Positions 1 to 8,942 of a DNA stretch of 64,000 nt are shown piece by piece (position 1 is the stretch's first letter; each line of letters starts with the position of its first letter). The position numbers and the translations under genes are program-made. This stretch comes from CAZNUM01 sp964539305. Lineage in GTDB: Bacteria; Fidelibacterota; Marinisomatia; Marinisomatales; TCS55. Location of the stretch: the NCBI GenBank assembly GCA_964539305.1, contig CAZIIM010000003.1, positions 27,080 to 91,079 of the forward strand. Direction: 5' to 3'. The notes beneath the pieces are model-generated. The model was not told the origin of the DNA and searched no databases. It saw nothing but the letters and a program-made list of their open reading frames with translations.

Positions 1-441
1 AGCAGCGATTTTTGCCGCTTCGTAGGCATTTTCAGGGTCACCGGTGGCGGCCAAAGCCATGAGAGGCGGTAATTGGGTTCCGGAGGCAAACCGGCGTCCA
101 ACCCCGTTTTCAATATCCGCATTTACCAGAACCGGAACCTTGGAACGGGCCTGGATCTCATTGAGCAACGTCAGGGAGGAACCGACGTCACCGAACCAGA
201 CATGGATGTGACCAATACCATCCGTAGCCAGCAACTCCTGGATTTCCTTCCATTGACGACTGTCTTCATTGAGAAAACGCATATTCATGTTATAGACCAT
301 CATTTGAGCAATTTTTTCCCTGAGAGTCAAATGCTGAAGGGTTCGCTCCGCCCAGGACTGCTGAAACCAGAATTGGCCCGGCCCGGCACAGCCGATGATA
401 AAAATCAGGCAGAAGAATATGAGTCTGGTTGTTCTTATCAT
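1..441 (-). CDS. GH3 family lipoprotein (beta-N-acetylhexosaminidase-like), N-terminal part only
   Basis: This gene runs off the left edge of the window; 147 N-terminal codons are present, starting at the ATG whose complement is 439-441. The protein opens with a lipoprotein signal peptide (Arg-rich start, hydrophobic stretch, then IIGCAG), so it should be anchored to a membrane. The mature part has the opening of a glycoside hydrolase family 3 barrel: LREKIAQMM near residue 36, a 'DGIGHIHVW' strand and then 'VPVLVNADIENG', the equivalent of the usual 'iDqEGG'. It is transcribed divergently from the cytoplasmic NagZ-like gene at 520, with 78 bp between them. A role in trimming peptidoglycan or its fragments outside the inner membrane is inferred. 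The catalytic region lies outside the window, so activity cannot be judged. Confidence 0.8.
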   Translation of the reverse strand, partial: MIRTTRLIFFCLIFIIGCAGPGQFWFQQSWAERTLQHLTLREKIAQMMVYNMNMRFLNEDSRQWKEIQELLATDGIGHIHVWFGDVGSSLTLLNEIQARSKVPVLVNADIENGVGRRFASGTQLPPLMALAATGDPENAYEAAKIAA

Positions 442-519
442 GTGGTCCAATAACAATATAGGCTTTAAAAATTAACAGAACTTCTATTCAATAAGCTGTA
501 ATTTTTCTTTTAACTGGTA

Positions 520-1581
520 ATGAATAACGGTACACCCACCTCTTCTACCCCCCTGGAAACCATGATCGGACAGATGATTATGATCGGTTTTCAGGGCAGC
601 ACACCGACCCAGATCGGTCCCACGTTGGAACTCATCCGACAAGGCCTTATCGGGGGTGTCATCCTCTACGATGAAAATATGACGACCTATCCCCCCCAGC
701 GCCACAATATCCGCTCCCCCCGTCAAATAGCTGCGCTGACGGCTGCCCTGCAGGAAGCAGCCTCCATCCCTTTATTCATTGCAATTGATCAGGAGGGTGG
801 GCAAGTTAATCGTCTAAAGCCGGAGTATGGTTTCCCTCTGATCCCTGCTTGGGGGGAAATCGGAACAGAGCCGGACATTGGAAAAACGGGGGCATTTGCG
901 GAACAAATTGCAAAAGAGTTACACCACCTGGGGATCAACCTGAATCTGGCGCCGGTGCTGGATCTGGCAACAGATTCTAAAAGTTTCATGGTGAAACGAC
1001 AGCGGTGTTTTTCAGATGATCCGGAGATTGTAAGCCAGCATGCCGGAATATTTATCGAAATACACCAGCAATACGGTATATTGACGGCAGGAAAACATTT
1101 TCCAGGTCAGGGAAGTGCGCTGGGTGATACCCATAACGGGTTGGTGGATGTGACAGAAAAATGGTCAGAACAGGAAATGATTCCCTACCAATTCCTGGTT
1201 AAAGAAAATCGCCTGCCCTGCATCATGACTTCCCATATTATGAATCGGAAACTGGATCCTGATTACCCTGCCACCCTCTCGAAAAAAATTATTTCCGGTG
1301 TGCTGAGAGAAACCATCGGTTTTGAAGGTGTGGTCATCAGCGATGACCCCCAAATGAAAGCCCTGGCAAACCACTATTCTCTGGAGGAAATCCTGGCGCG
1401 TATGCTTCAGGTGGGGGTGGATTGTTTCTGCTTCGGGAACAATTTAACCTACAACCCCCAAATTGGCAGACGTGTCCACAGGTTGATCACAAAACTGGTA
1501 TCGGACGGACTGATAAGTGAGCGTCGGATTCGGTCCTCCTACCGGCGGATCATGACCTTAAAACAGGTATTGAAACCATGA
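520..1581 (+). CDS. nagZ: Beta-N-acetylhexosaminidase, GH3 family (NagZ-like)
   Basis: A 353-residue, single-domain GH3 enzyme without a signal peptide, expected to remove N-acetylglucosamine from anhydro-muropeptides in the cytoplasm. Visible family motifs: 'AIDQEGG' near residue 88, 'KHFPGQG' at 192-198 (usual form KHFPGHG), the Asp-x-His dyad of NagZ enzymes in 'GDTHNG' (D203, H205), and 'VVISDDPQMKA' carrying the nucleophile Asp (D275). Length matches NagZ. The ATG start has no clear ribosome binding site. The gene overlaps the downstream kinase by ATGA, so the two are probably translationally coupled, and it heads a run of cell-wall-related genes. The alternative is a hexosaminidase acting on other GlcNAc glycosides. 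Confidence 0.88.
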   Translation: MNNGTPTSSTPLETMIGQMIMIGFQGSTPTQIGPTLELIRQGLIGGVILYDENMTTYPPQRHNIRSPRQIAALTAALQEAASIPLFIAIDQEGGQVNRLKPEYGFPLIPAWGEIGTEPDIGKTGAFAEQIAKELHHLGINLNLAPVLDLATDSKSFMVKRQRCFSDDPEIVSQHAGIFIEIHQQYGILTAGKHFPGQGSALGDTHNGLVDVTEKWSEQEMIPYQFLVKENRLPCIMTSHIMNRKLDPDYPATLSKKIISGVLRETIGFEGVVISDDPQMKALANHYSLEEILARMLQVGVDCFCFGNNLTYNPQIGRRVHRLITKLVSDGLISERRIRSSYRRIMTLKQVLKP

Positions 1582-2741
1582 AAAGCGACCCCCGGTTCAT
1601 TGGGCTGGATGGTGGTGCCTCCAAAGTACGAGGAGTCGTAATAAAAAGTCTGGGATCTGACACATTCATTGCGGATTCGGAGGCAGTAACGCGGTCCTAT
1701 TCGGAATCGAAATATTATCTTCCTGAATTCCAACCGGTGAATCTCACCCAACAACTAGAAGATTTTGAAACGGGCTCCATTAACCCAACCCCAGATGAAA
1801 CTCGCCAGGAGACAGCAATTGTCCAGTCATTCACAGCCGTGATCCAGCGCCTGGCCGAACAGCACCCGGTCCAGATTGGGATTGGTTTACCCGGCCTTAA
1901 GACAAAATCAGGGACCGGTATCGCTGTCATGGTCAACGGACCGCGAATGCCCCATTTTATCCAACGATTAACTTCTGAATTAAACCGATCCGGAATTCTG
2001 TTAGACGGTCCCCCGGCTCCAATTGGTAATGACAGCGATTTGTGTGGATTGGGCGAAGAGTTCACCCGTGAAGGGAATTTCAGGAGCGTGGCGAATGCCT
2101 ACTATTTGGGTGGTGGTACCGGAGCCGCGGAAGCATTGAAAATATCAGGAGTATTAGTACCCTTCACGGCCGCAGGAGACTGGATGCCTAAATTGTGGGA
2201 GTTAGAAGATGAAAACCGTATTCCGCTGGAGCATTATGCCTCCATGGAAGGAATTCAATCCCTGTATGCGAAGGAAAAAAGGCAGGATCTACCAAACCCA
2301 ACCGCTATTGCATCCTTGGCAATGGAGGGAGATGGTTTCGCCCAAAATTTGCTGGAACGCATTGCCAGACAGCTTGCCAGGATTATATATGAACGAATTG
2401 TGACCCTCTACTCCGGTTGGCAGAATCTTTTTTACCCGCGTTCCTTCGCCAGACGGAAGCTAATACAGGAACATCCTTACAGAAATTCCATCTTGAACCG
2501 TATTGTGATTGGGCAGCGTCTGGCCACCCTGTTTCAACAGTCACAAGGAACTGGAATTTTACATTCACCCCTATTGAAGGAATTGAAAAAATTGATTTCC
2601 GGCTGCCCATTTCTTCCGGAAAAAGCAAAACAATTCTACGAAACGAATCTGGAAAAGGATTTTATACGCTTCTCTGAACTCCACATCGCCCCCGCCCTGG
2701 GAGCCGGAATTCACGCCTGGCAACATTGGAAAAAATCATGA
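1578..2741 (+). CDS. Sugar kinase of the ASKHA fold (BadF/ROK-like), probable amino-sugar kinase
   Basis: 387 residues opening with the phosphate-1 loop 'FIGLDGGASKVRG' (residues 8-20), followed by 'IGIGLPGL' near residue 97, an 'IGNDSDLCGLGE' segment near 149 (ROK-like ND-x-x-x-x-GE) and 'YYLGGGTGAAEA' (phosphate-2/adenosine loop). There is no ROK zinc motif CxCGxxGC. It overlaps nagZ at its start and the SpoIID gene at its end (ATGA both times). By context the substrate is likely GlcNAc or MurNAc released from peptidoglycan fragments; BadF-type kinases such as MurK do this reaction. Substrate identity is inference; membership of the kinase fold is well supported. Confidence 0.75.
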   Translation: MKSDPRFIGLDGGASKVRGVVIKSLGSDTFIADSEAVTRSYSESKYYLPEFQPVNLTQQLEDFETGSINPTPDETRQETAIVQSFTAVIQRLAEQHPVQIGIGLPGLKTKSGTGIAVMVNGPRMPHFIQRLTSELNRSGILLDGPPAPIGNDSDLCGLGEEFTREGNFRSVANAYYLGGGTGAAEALKISGVLVPFTAAGDWMPKLWELEDENRIPLEHYASMEGIQSLYAKEKRQDLPNPTAIASLAMEGDGFAQNLLERIARQLARIIYERIVTLYSGWQNLFYPRSFARRKLIQEHPYRNSILNRIVIGQRLATLFQQSQGTGILHSPLLKELKKLISGCPFLPEKAKQFYETNLEKDFIRFSELHIAPALGAGIHAWQHWKKS

Positions 2742-4060
2742 CAGGACTGGTAACAGGAAAAATTCCTGCCTCAGAACCAATAATACGCGTAGGAGTAATT
2801 TTACCAGAGGACTCCCGTCGGGAATTAAACCTGCAATTGGCGTTACCCCCTGCCTTTACTTTACAAACAGAGACTACCCGTGTGAAGGGGAATTCCCTGC
2901 CGGAAAAATTGCATCTTACTATTGAGAACCATGCTTTAAAGGTTGAAGGAATTAGCCTGCCTGAAACACAGGCACTCCGGGTTATCCCGGATAATCAAGC
3001 CTTGAACAAATCGGCCATCCATATCGACTCTATTCCCGCCGGGAGGGAATTCCACTGGCAAAAATCAATTTCAGTCGCTTACCGGGGAGCGATTCATGTC
3101 AAAATTGTGGAGGATCAACTGGTAGTAATCAATGCCCTGCCTCTGGAAACCTACCTCCAGTGTGTGGCCACGTCGGAAATGAATGCTGCCTGTCCCAAAA
3201 CACTGCTGGAAGTACAGACCATTGTAGCCCGGTCCTGGATTCTGGCCAATGTTGAACAGAAACACGCCCACCTGGGAATGGAAGTGTGTAATGACGACTG
3301 CTGCCAGCGTTACCAGGGGATTAACAACCAAACACTGGAGGCAATCGAAGCCAGCCGTAAAACAGCCGGAAAGGTTCTAATCTACGACAATAAAATCGTG
3401 GACGCCCGTTACTCCAAATCGTGCGGCGGTATGACCGAATGTTTTGAAAATGTCTGGCCCGGCCCCCCTCAACCCTATTTTAAAAATATACCTGATATAC
3501 CGGGAAGTGAATCGTTCCCTGTCCCCGATTTAACCCAAGAAGAGGCTTTTCGAAAATGGATCCGGTTTCCCCCAAAAGCATTCTGTGGTCCTGATACCGT
3601 GCCTGATACAATGCTTAGCACCTACCTGGGCAGTGTGGATGAACACGCTACTTATTACCGCTGGAACTATCAATGTACCAGCGAGGCGCTGGCTGAATTA
3701 CTTCGGGAAAAAGGCCATTTGGACGTTAAACATGTGGATAATCTCACTCCTTTGGAACGGGGTGGGTCTGGTCGAATCAAAGCCTTAAAAGTTGAATTCG
3801 TTACGTCCCGGGATAACCGGGAGAATGTGATTATTGAAAGCGAGTACGAAATCAGGCGGGTTCTGCACCCGAAATTCCTATTCAGCTCTGCTTTCCTGGT
3901 GGAGCATCTTCCTGATGCGTTCCTTTTTCGAGGTGCAGGATGGGGACATGGAGTAGGCCTGTGTCAGATCGGGGCACTGGGAATGGCTTTGAAAGAATAT
4001 TCCACCGGTGATATTTTGCGCCACTATTATCCTGGAACAGAACTGAAAAACATTTATTAA
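2738..4060 (+). CDS. SpoIID/LytB domain protein
   Basis: About 440 residues. An in-frame TTG lies at 2726, but the ATG at 2738 gives a 4-bp ATGA overlap with the kinase and is preferred. The C-terminal half has the SpoIID/LytB signature: 'LETYLQCVATSEM' (usual LE.YL.gVv..EM), 'EVQTIVARSWIL', 'DARYSKSCGGMTE' and the closing 'GAGWGHGVGLCQIGALGMA' followed by HYYPGTEL. The family includes the SpoIID lytic transglycosylase, which cuts peptidoglycan strands lacking stem peptides, and the amidase enhancer LytB. No signal peptide is evident. A cytoplasmic or non-classically exported protein in an amino-sugar salvage operon would be unusual but recurs in Bacteroidota-type clusters. The sporulation name should not be taken literally here. 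Confidence 0.87.
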   Translation: MTGLVTGKIPASEPIIRVGVILPEDSRRELNLQLALPPAFTLQTETTRVKGNSLPEKLHLTIENHALKVEGISLPETQALRVIPDNQALNKSAIHIDSIPAGREFHWQKSISVAYRGAIHVKIVEDQLVVINALPLETYLQCVATSEMNAACPKTLLEVQTIVARSWILANVEQKHAHLGMEVCNDDCCQRYQGINNQTLEAIEASRKTAGKVLIYDNKIVDARYSKSCGGMTECFENVWPGPPQPYFKNIPDIPGSESFPVPDLTQEEAFRKWIRFPPKAFCGPDTVPDTMLSTYLGSVDEHATYYRWNYQCTSEALAELLREKGHLDVKHVDNLTPLERGGSGRIKALKVEFVTSRDNRENVIIESEYEIRRVLHPKFLFSSAFLVEHLPDAFLFRGAGWGHGVGLCQIGALGMALKEYSTGDILRHYYPGTELKNIY

Positions 4061-4077
4061 GAACGGAACCGGAACGG

Positions 4078-5922
4078 ATGGAACTACAAGTTATTGATTG
4101 GGCGATTATTCTAATTTATATCCTGTTCTCTTTGGGTATTGGAATCTTTTTTACCAAACGGGCCGGTGCCAGTACGGAAGAATATTTTCTCTCAGGCCGT
4201 TCCCTGCCCTGGTGGATTGTGGGGACCTCCATGGTGGCCACGACTTTTGCCGCCGATACGCCGTTAGCCATTACGGAATTTGTCCGTCAGGACGGCATTT
4301 GGAAAAACTGGTTTTGGTGGAATATTCTCCTATCCGGTCTGCTGGCCACGTTTCTGTTCTCAAGACTCTGGCGGCGGGCCAAAGTGCTTACGGATAACGA
4401 ATTGCTGGAACTGCGGTATACAGGAAAACCGGCCGCTTTTCTGAGAATGTTTAAAGCGGGTTACTTTGCCCTCTTATACAATTTTATTGTGATGGGATGG
4501 GTCATCAATGCCATGGCCTCTGTGGCCGCAGTGATGTTAAATATTGACCGTTGGACTGCTGTCTGGGGGTGCGTATTGATTGCCCTGCTCTACGCCCTCC
4601 TGTCTGGTTTCTGGGGGGTGGTTATTACCGACTTTGTCCAGTTTGGAATCGCCATGGCCGGGTCGATCATACTGGCAATCGTGGCCGTAAATTCCGTGGG
4701 AGGCATGGACACTGTCCTAGCTAAAATTAATGCCATGAGTGCCGCCGGGACCATTTCCGATGGCACCCTGAAATTCATCCCACCCCTGCCCGATGCCAAT
4801 ATTGTAACGCGCTCATTCTGGGAATCACCTTTCTCTAAATTTATGATTTTTCTAACCGTTATGTGGTGGTCTCACCACAATACGGACGGGGGCGGGTACA
4901 TCATCCAGCGCATGTCTGCCGCTAAGGATGAACGGCATGCCCTTCTGGCTACCCTCTGGTTCAACCTGAGTAACTATGCCTTTCGCGTCTGGCCCTGGGT
5001 CGTGGTGGCCCTGGTTTCGATTGTTGCCTTTCCCGACGTCTCCGGTTGGGAACTGGGAGACAAGGTGGGCTATCCTCTGGTCATGCAAAAATTTCTGGGT
5101 CCCGGGTTAAGAGGGCTGCTGGTAGTGAGTTTTCTGGCGGCCTTCATGTCCACTATCGATACCCACCTGAATTGGGGGGCCTCCTACCTGATTAATGACG
5201 TTTACAAACGCTTTATCCGGAAGAATGATTCTTTCACCAACCCCGATCAGGCCCAGAAGCATTATGTTCTGGTGAGCCGGATTATTACAGTTTTTCTCAT
5301 GCTCTTCGCAGCTCTGGTAGCCATAAAAATGCAGAGCATCTCCCGTGCCTGGGAATTTATTTTCGCCATGGGTGCCGGGATTGGACTGGTCCTCATTCTC
5401 CGCTGGTTCTGGTGGCGAATTAATGCCTGGACCGAAATTTCAGCCCTGCTCACTTCACTCACATTGACCGTCATGTTGGAAGTGATTGCCGCCTATCAAA
5501 CACTCCAGGCCGGTGAAACCTATACCCTTTTTGGAAAGGCACCTGTATTATTTGGCCTCCCGCTCCAGATTCACCACAAGCTCCTGATTATTGTACCCAT
5601 TTCTGTCCTCACTTGGCTGATTGTCACCAAATTGACGCGGCCGGAACCGAAAGAAGTCCTGATGGCATTTTATGAGCGGGTTCAGCCGGGAGGCTGGTGG
5701 GAACCTGTCATTGGAGATTTCACTGCCACCAAGAAACCAGTTTCCAAGGGATTTGTTCAGAACTGGCTGGCAGGTATTTTAATGATTTACGGCGCCACAT
5801 TTTCCATTGGACAGTTCGTTTTCGGCCATACCGGATATGGAATTACCCTGGCACTGGTGGCGGCAGCCGGCTTTTTCTGGGTCTGGAAATTCACCTTGAA
5901 TCCAGAGAAAAAAGCAGCCTGA
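4078..5922 (+). CDS. Sodium:solute symporter (SSS family)
   Basis: A 614-residue polytopic inner-membrane protein with about 13-14 hydrophobic helices, beginning 'VIDWAIILIYILFSLGIG'. The SSS hallmarks are visible: 'STEEYFLSGRSLPWWIVGTSMVATTFAADTP' carries the conserved FFLaGR..pWW segment and the sodium-site helix; 'ISRAWEFIFAMGAGIGLVLILRWFWWRINAWTE' is typical of the C-terminal half. It starts 17 bp after the SpoIID gene and overlaps the next gene by one base (TGATG). The transported solute cannot be read from sequence. Position among a hexosaminidase, a sugar kinase and a NagX-like protein suggests an amino sugar such as MurNAc, anhydro-MurNAc or GlcNAc. Confidence 0.88.
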   Translation: MELQVIDWAIILIYILFSLGIGIFFTKRAGASTEEYFLSGRSLPWWIVGTSMVATTFAADTPLAITEFVRQDGIWKNWFWWNILLSGLLATFLFSRLWRRAKVLTDNELLELRYTGKPAAFLRMFKAGYFALLYNFIVMGWVINAMASVAAVMLNIDRWTAVWGCVLIALLYALLSGFWGVVITDFVQFGIAMAGSIILAIVAVNSVGGMDTVLAKINAMSAAGTISDGTLKFIPPLPDANIVTRSFWESPFSKFMIFLTVMWWSHHNTDGGGYIIQRMSAAKDERHALLATLWFNLSNYAFRVWPWVVVALVSIVAFPDVSGWELGDKVGYPLVMQKFLGPGLRGLLVVSFLAAFMSTIDTHLNWGASYLINDVYKRFIRKNDSFTNPDQAQKHYVLVSRIITVFLMLFAALVAIKMQSISRAWEFIFAMGAGIGLVLILRWFWWRINAWTEISALLTSLTLTVMLEVIAAYQTLQAGETYTLFGKAPVLFGLPLQIHHKLLIIVPISVLTWLIVTKLTRPEPKEVLMAFYERVQPGGWWEPVIGDFTATKKPVSKGFVQNWLAGILMIYGATFSIGQFVFGHTGYGITLALVAAAGFFWVWKFTLNPEKKAA

Positions 5923-7046
5923 TGGTCGAAATGAAAGACCGACTTGTCTCCCTGGATGCTTTCAGGGGACTGACCATTGCTTTCATGATTCTGGTCAACA
6001 CGCCCGGCAGCTGGGCCCATGTCTACCCGCCTCTAAGGCATGCCCACTGGCACGGCTGCACCCTTACCGACCTGGTCTTTCCCTTTTTCCTGTTCATTGT
6101 GGGCGTCGCCATGCGCTTTTCACTCCCAAAGTACACAGCCCAATCCAAGGCAGCGGCGGTAAAGAAAATTCTGGGTCGCACGCTGACTATTTTTCTGATT
6201 GGACTCCTGCTGAACCTCTATCCATTTATCCGGCAGGACTGGGACTGGTCTCATCTCCGGATTATGGGCGTTCTGCAACGCATTGCCCTGGCTTATGGCT
6301 TGGCGGCACTAACTGTTTTGCGCTTTAAACCAAAGCAGTTGGTCACTCTTATCTTCGGTCTGCTTCTGGGGTACTGGCTATTGTTACTGGTATATGGATG
6401 GATGACGGGGGTGGACCCCTATGGTCTTGAAACCAACCCCTGCCGCTGGCTGGACCTTCGAATATTTGGCCCGGATCACCTCTGGCATGGAACCGGTATT
6501 TCCTTTGATCCGGAGGGACTTCTCAGTACCATTCCCTCCATCGCCACAGTCCTTTTTGGCTTTCTGGTGGGCAATCTGCTTTATCATGCCAATGATCGGG
6601 TAGCAAAAGCCCGGCAGATGGCACTTTTAGGTGCTGTTGCAACCATTATCGGATGGCTCTGGGGTCTCCTATTTCCAATCAACAAACAATTGTGGACCAG
6701 TTCCTACGTGCTCTTTACGGGTGGAATAGCCACCATGTTACTGGCCTGTTTTTATTGGCTGATCGATATTAAAGGTTGGAAAAAATGGGCGTTTCCTCTG
6801 GTGATCTTCGGGACCAATTCCCTGTTTATTTTTGCCGGTTCAGGTGTGTGGGTTAAAACGATCCTGAGAATACGCTTCACCCTGGACGGACATACGGTTT
6901 CAGGATACGCCTATCTATATAAAACCGTATTTCAACCCCTGGCCGGGGATTTAAACGGTTCGCTCCTGTTTGCCCTTTTCCATGTTTTCATGTGGTGGTT
7001 GATTCTGGCCTGGATGTATCGGAAAAAAATCTTCGTCAAAATTTGA
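5922..7046 (+). CDS. DUF5009 / heparan-alpha-glucosaminide acetyltransferase-like membrane protein (NagX-like)
   Basis: 374 residues with roughly 10 membrane helices. The start is set at the ATG sharing one base with the symporter stop (TGATG); a second ATG lies nine bases further on. The N-terminus 'DRLVSLDAFRGLTIAFMILVN' followed by 'HAHWHGCTLTDLVFPFFLFIVG' is the diagnostic signature of the HGSNAT/NagX family, in which a His in the H(W)xGxxxxDL segment takes part in acetyl transfer across the lysosomal membrane in the human enzyme. Bacterial members sit in chitin, GlcNAc and peptidoglycan gene clusters and are often called putative transporters. As the last gene of this operon it probably acts on an amino sugar at the membrane; the reaction is not established. 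Confidence 0.85.
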   Translation: MVEMKDRLVSLDAFRGLTIAFMILVNTPGSWAHVYPPLRHAHWHGCTLTDLVFPFFLFIVGVAMRFSLPKYTAQSKAAAVKKILGRTLTIFLIGLLLNLYPFIRQDWDWSHLRIMGVLQRIALAYGLAALTVLRFKPKQLVTLIFGLLLGYWLLLLVYGWMTGVDPYGLETNPCRWLDLRIFGPDHLWHGTGISFDPEGLLSTIPSIATVLFGFLVGNLLYHANDRVAKARQMALLGAVATIIGWLWGLLFPINKQLWTSSYVLFTGGIATMLLACFYWLIDIKGWKKWAFPLVIFGTNSLFIFAGSGVWVKTILRIRFTLDGHTVSGYAYLYKTVFQPLAGDLNGSLLFALFHVFMWWLILAWMYRKKIFVKI

Positions 7047-7110
7047 CCACCCGTACCCGTTTTCAACAAATCGCCATTGTAACACCTCAGCCAGCAACTC
7101 TGCCAAAGGA

Positions 7111-7866
7111 ATGAAACGATCACCCACCAGAATTTTCATCACCGGTGCTTCCACCGGAATTGGTAAAGCACTGGCCCTTTCCTATGCCGGAGAGGGGGTA
7201 TCCCTGGGGCTTCTGGCCCGGAGAAAGGAATTACTAAGTTCAGTAGCCAGTCAATGCGAACAACAGGGAGCAGAAACCAAGTGTTATCCTCTGGATGTTC
7301 AAGATCAACAAGCGGTCGCTGAAACGGCAAAGGACTTCGTTAATCAATTTCAGGGAATCGATCTGGTGATTGCCAATGCGGGAATCGGGGGCCATGATGA
7401 TATAATCCACGGGGATGCTACGACCATTAACCGTATCATCGACATTAATCTGAAAGGAGTCATCAATACACTGGTTCCATTCATTCCAACCATGAAAAAA
7501 CAATCGGGGGGAACTTTGGTGCTGATCAGTTCAGTAATGGCCTTTCTGACCATGCCCTACCACGGAGGATATTCAGCTGCTAAAACAGCACTGGTGCGGC
7601 TGGCGGACAGCTGGCGCCCCACCTTGAAGCGATACCATATTCAGGTGACCACAATCTGTCCCGGTTTTGTCGATACTCCCATGATCGAAAAACAAAGCAA
7701 CAAGGTTTTTCTCGTCCCAGTAAATGAAGCGGCGATAAAAATCAAACGAGCGATTCAGAGAAAAAGAAAAACGTTTATATTCCCCTGGCAGGTCAAATTC
7801 CTACTGCCCCTTCTCCGGAGGATTCCCCTAAGCCTTTTCGAGAGTAGGACAAATAAAAAGAAATAA
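7111..7866 (+). CDS. Short-chain dehydrogenase/reductase (SDR)
   Basis: A 251-residue classical SDR. The Rossmann motif TGASTGIG is at residues 11-18, NAG at 89-91, the catalytic Ser at about 140-141 (VLISSVMAF) and the Tyr-x-x-x-Lys pair at Y154 and K158 (YSAAK). The 'PGFVDTPM' loop follows. An Arg (LLARRKEL) just after beta-strand 2 favours NADP(H). The C-terminus is very basic (KRAIQRKRK) followed by a hydrophobic 'WQVKFLLPLLRRIP', which may dock to membrane. It follows the DUF5009 gene by 64 bp and is convergent with the next gene. The substrate is unknown; SDR annotation alone does not indicate a pathway. Confidence 0.86.
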   Translation: MKRSPTRIFITGASTGIGKALALSYAGEGVSLGLLARRKELLSSVASQCEQQGAETKCYPLDVQDQQAVAETAKDFVNQFQGIDLVIANAGIGGHDDIIHGDATTINRIIDINLKGVINTLVPFIPTMKKQSGGTLVLISSVMAFLTMPYHGGYSAAKTALVRLADSWRPTLKRYHIQVTTICPGFVDTPMIEKQSNKVFLVPVNEAAIKIKRAIQRKRKTFIFPWQVKFLLPLLRRIPLSLFESRTNKKK

Positions 7867-7903
7867 ACGTCAGGGCTGCAAGGTCCCTTCACGATGCTAA
7901 AAC

Positions 7904-8884
7904 CTAGCGACGTTTAAACACCAGAACGGATTCCGTCCAGAGATCCTCAAGCGTATTCGGTTCCAGACCCAGCGTCTGTTCCTGTTCCCGGTAACAGTCT
8001 GGAAAATCACCACAAATTCGGAATTGTTGCGTCAGCGAGAGTTCATTATCTATGAGAGTGTAATGATACCCATTGTCAAAACAATCCAGTTCAAAACATT
8101 CTGTAATGATAAGTGTTGTATCGGTTGCCACCCACTCAATATCCCTGGTATAAGAACCTCCATAGGGGTTACGATTGGTCATTTTGCCGGTTCCATCCCG
8201 GTTCAAAACCAACGTTATTAAAAGTGGCTCTTGCCCGTCCCTGATAATGACCCCCGGTTGTTCGTCCAGAAGATAGGGTACACCGGCAGTAATTGCTTCT
8301 CCCTGTTTAGACAATGTCCCCGCAAGAACTACCATTCGGGAAGAATCAATAATGACATCAGAATCAATGGCTACCTCCCGATAAAGGGTGTCTTGATTAA
8401 TTGTCACCGTCCGATTGTTATTTGTCAAGATGTAATTAAACGTTCCTCCTGCATAGGGATAGATTTCATTCCGCACCCGCTTGGAGAGAGAGGAACGGTC
8501 AAACTGACTCAGGACCGGGCGGTAGTCCTGTATGTTGTAATTGTACTCCAGTTCCGGGCTCCGGTAGTCCACGTGGATGTTGGTAAAATCTTCATTTTGG
8601 AAGACAGAAAAATATTCCATTGTAACCGAATCCAGAAAGGCGCCGTTATCAAACTCTGATAACCTTAAATCACCCTGGGCCGGAAGCCAGGGGAAATAAG
8701 CTAACTGGGACTGATTTACCAGCAGATAGGTGCCTCCGGAAGATTCTGTCAACTCCCAGGTCCCAACCAGTGGATCCGTTTTCTTCTTTTTATCCTCGCA
8801 ACCGTAAAAAATAAGGAAAAGCAGAAGACTAAGGACCAATATGAAGCGTTGCGACAGATTTGGAATCGGGTTGTACCTTATCAT
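7904..8884 (-). CDS. Lipoprotein of unknown function with lipocalin-like opening
   Basis: 326 residues. A long N-region is followed by a strongly hydrophobic stretch and the lipobox IFYGC (Cys at residue 29), so the protein is a lipidated envelope protein. The mature part begins with charged DKKKK, then 'LVGTWELTESSGG', an opening common to lipocalin-like/DUF4923-type proteins. The rest is rich in beta-prone segments and ends in 'LTQQFRICGDFPDCYREQEQTLGL' and 'DLWTESVLVFKRR'. Two C-terminal Cys-containing loops could form disulphides. It is separated by 58 bp from the GT9 gene upstream and could be read through from that operon. No function can be assigned. Confidence 0.7.
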   Translation of the reverse strand: MIRYNPIPNLSQRFILVLSLLLFLIFYGCEDKKKKTDPLVGTWELTESSGGTYLLVNQSQLAYFPWLPAQGDLRLSEFDNGAFLDSVTMEYFSVFQNEDFTNIHVDYRSPELEYNYNIQDYRPVLSQFDRSSLSKRVRNEIYPYAGGTFNYILTNNNRTVTINQDTLYREVAIDSDVIIDSSRMVVLAGTLSKQGEAITAGVPYLLDEQPGVIIRDGQEPLLITLVLNRDGTGKMTNRNPYGGSYTRDIEWVATDTTLIITECFELDCFDNGYHYTLIDNELSLTQQFRICGDFPDCYREQEQTLGLEPNTLEDLWTESVLVFKRR

Positions 8885-8942
8885 GTGACTGATCAGAATT
8901 AAAGTCTAAATGGGAAAAAATACAATGGTTACCACCGGCTTG

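Noticed and set aside
2726..2737. TTG start for the SpoIID gene
   Set aside because: The ATG at 2738 forms an ATGA overlap with the kinase stop, the same arrangement as the preceding gene pair.
5697..5921. Upstream extension of the DUF5009 reading frame
   Set aside because: It lies wholly inside the symporter gene; the conserved family N-terminus begins just after the ATG at 5922.
7865..7916. AAACGTC / GACGTTT inverted repeat between convergent genes
   Set aside because: A 7-bp stem with a loop of nearly 40 bases is weak and lacks a T-run.
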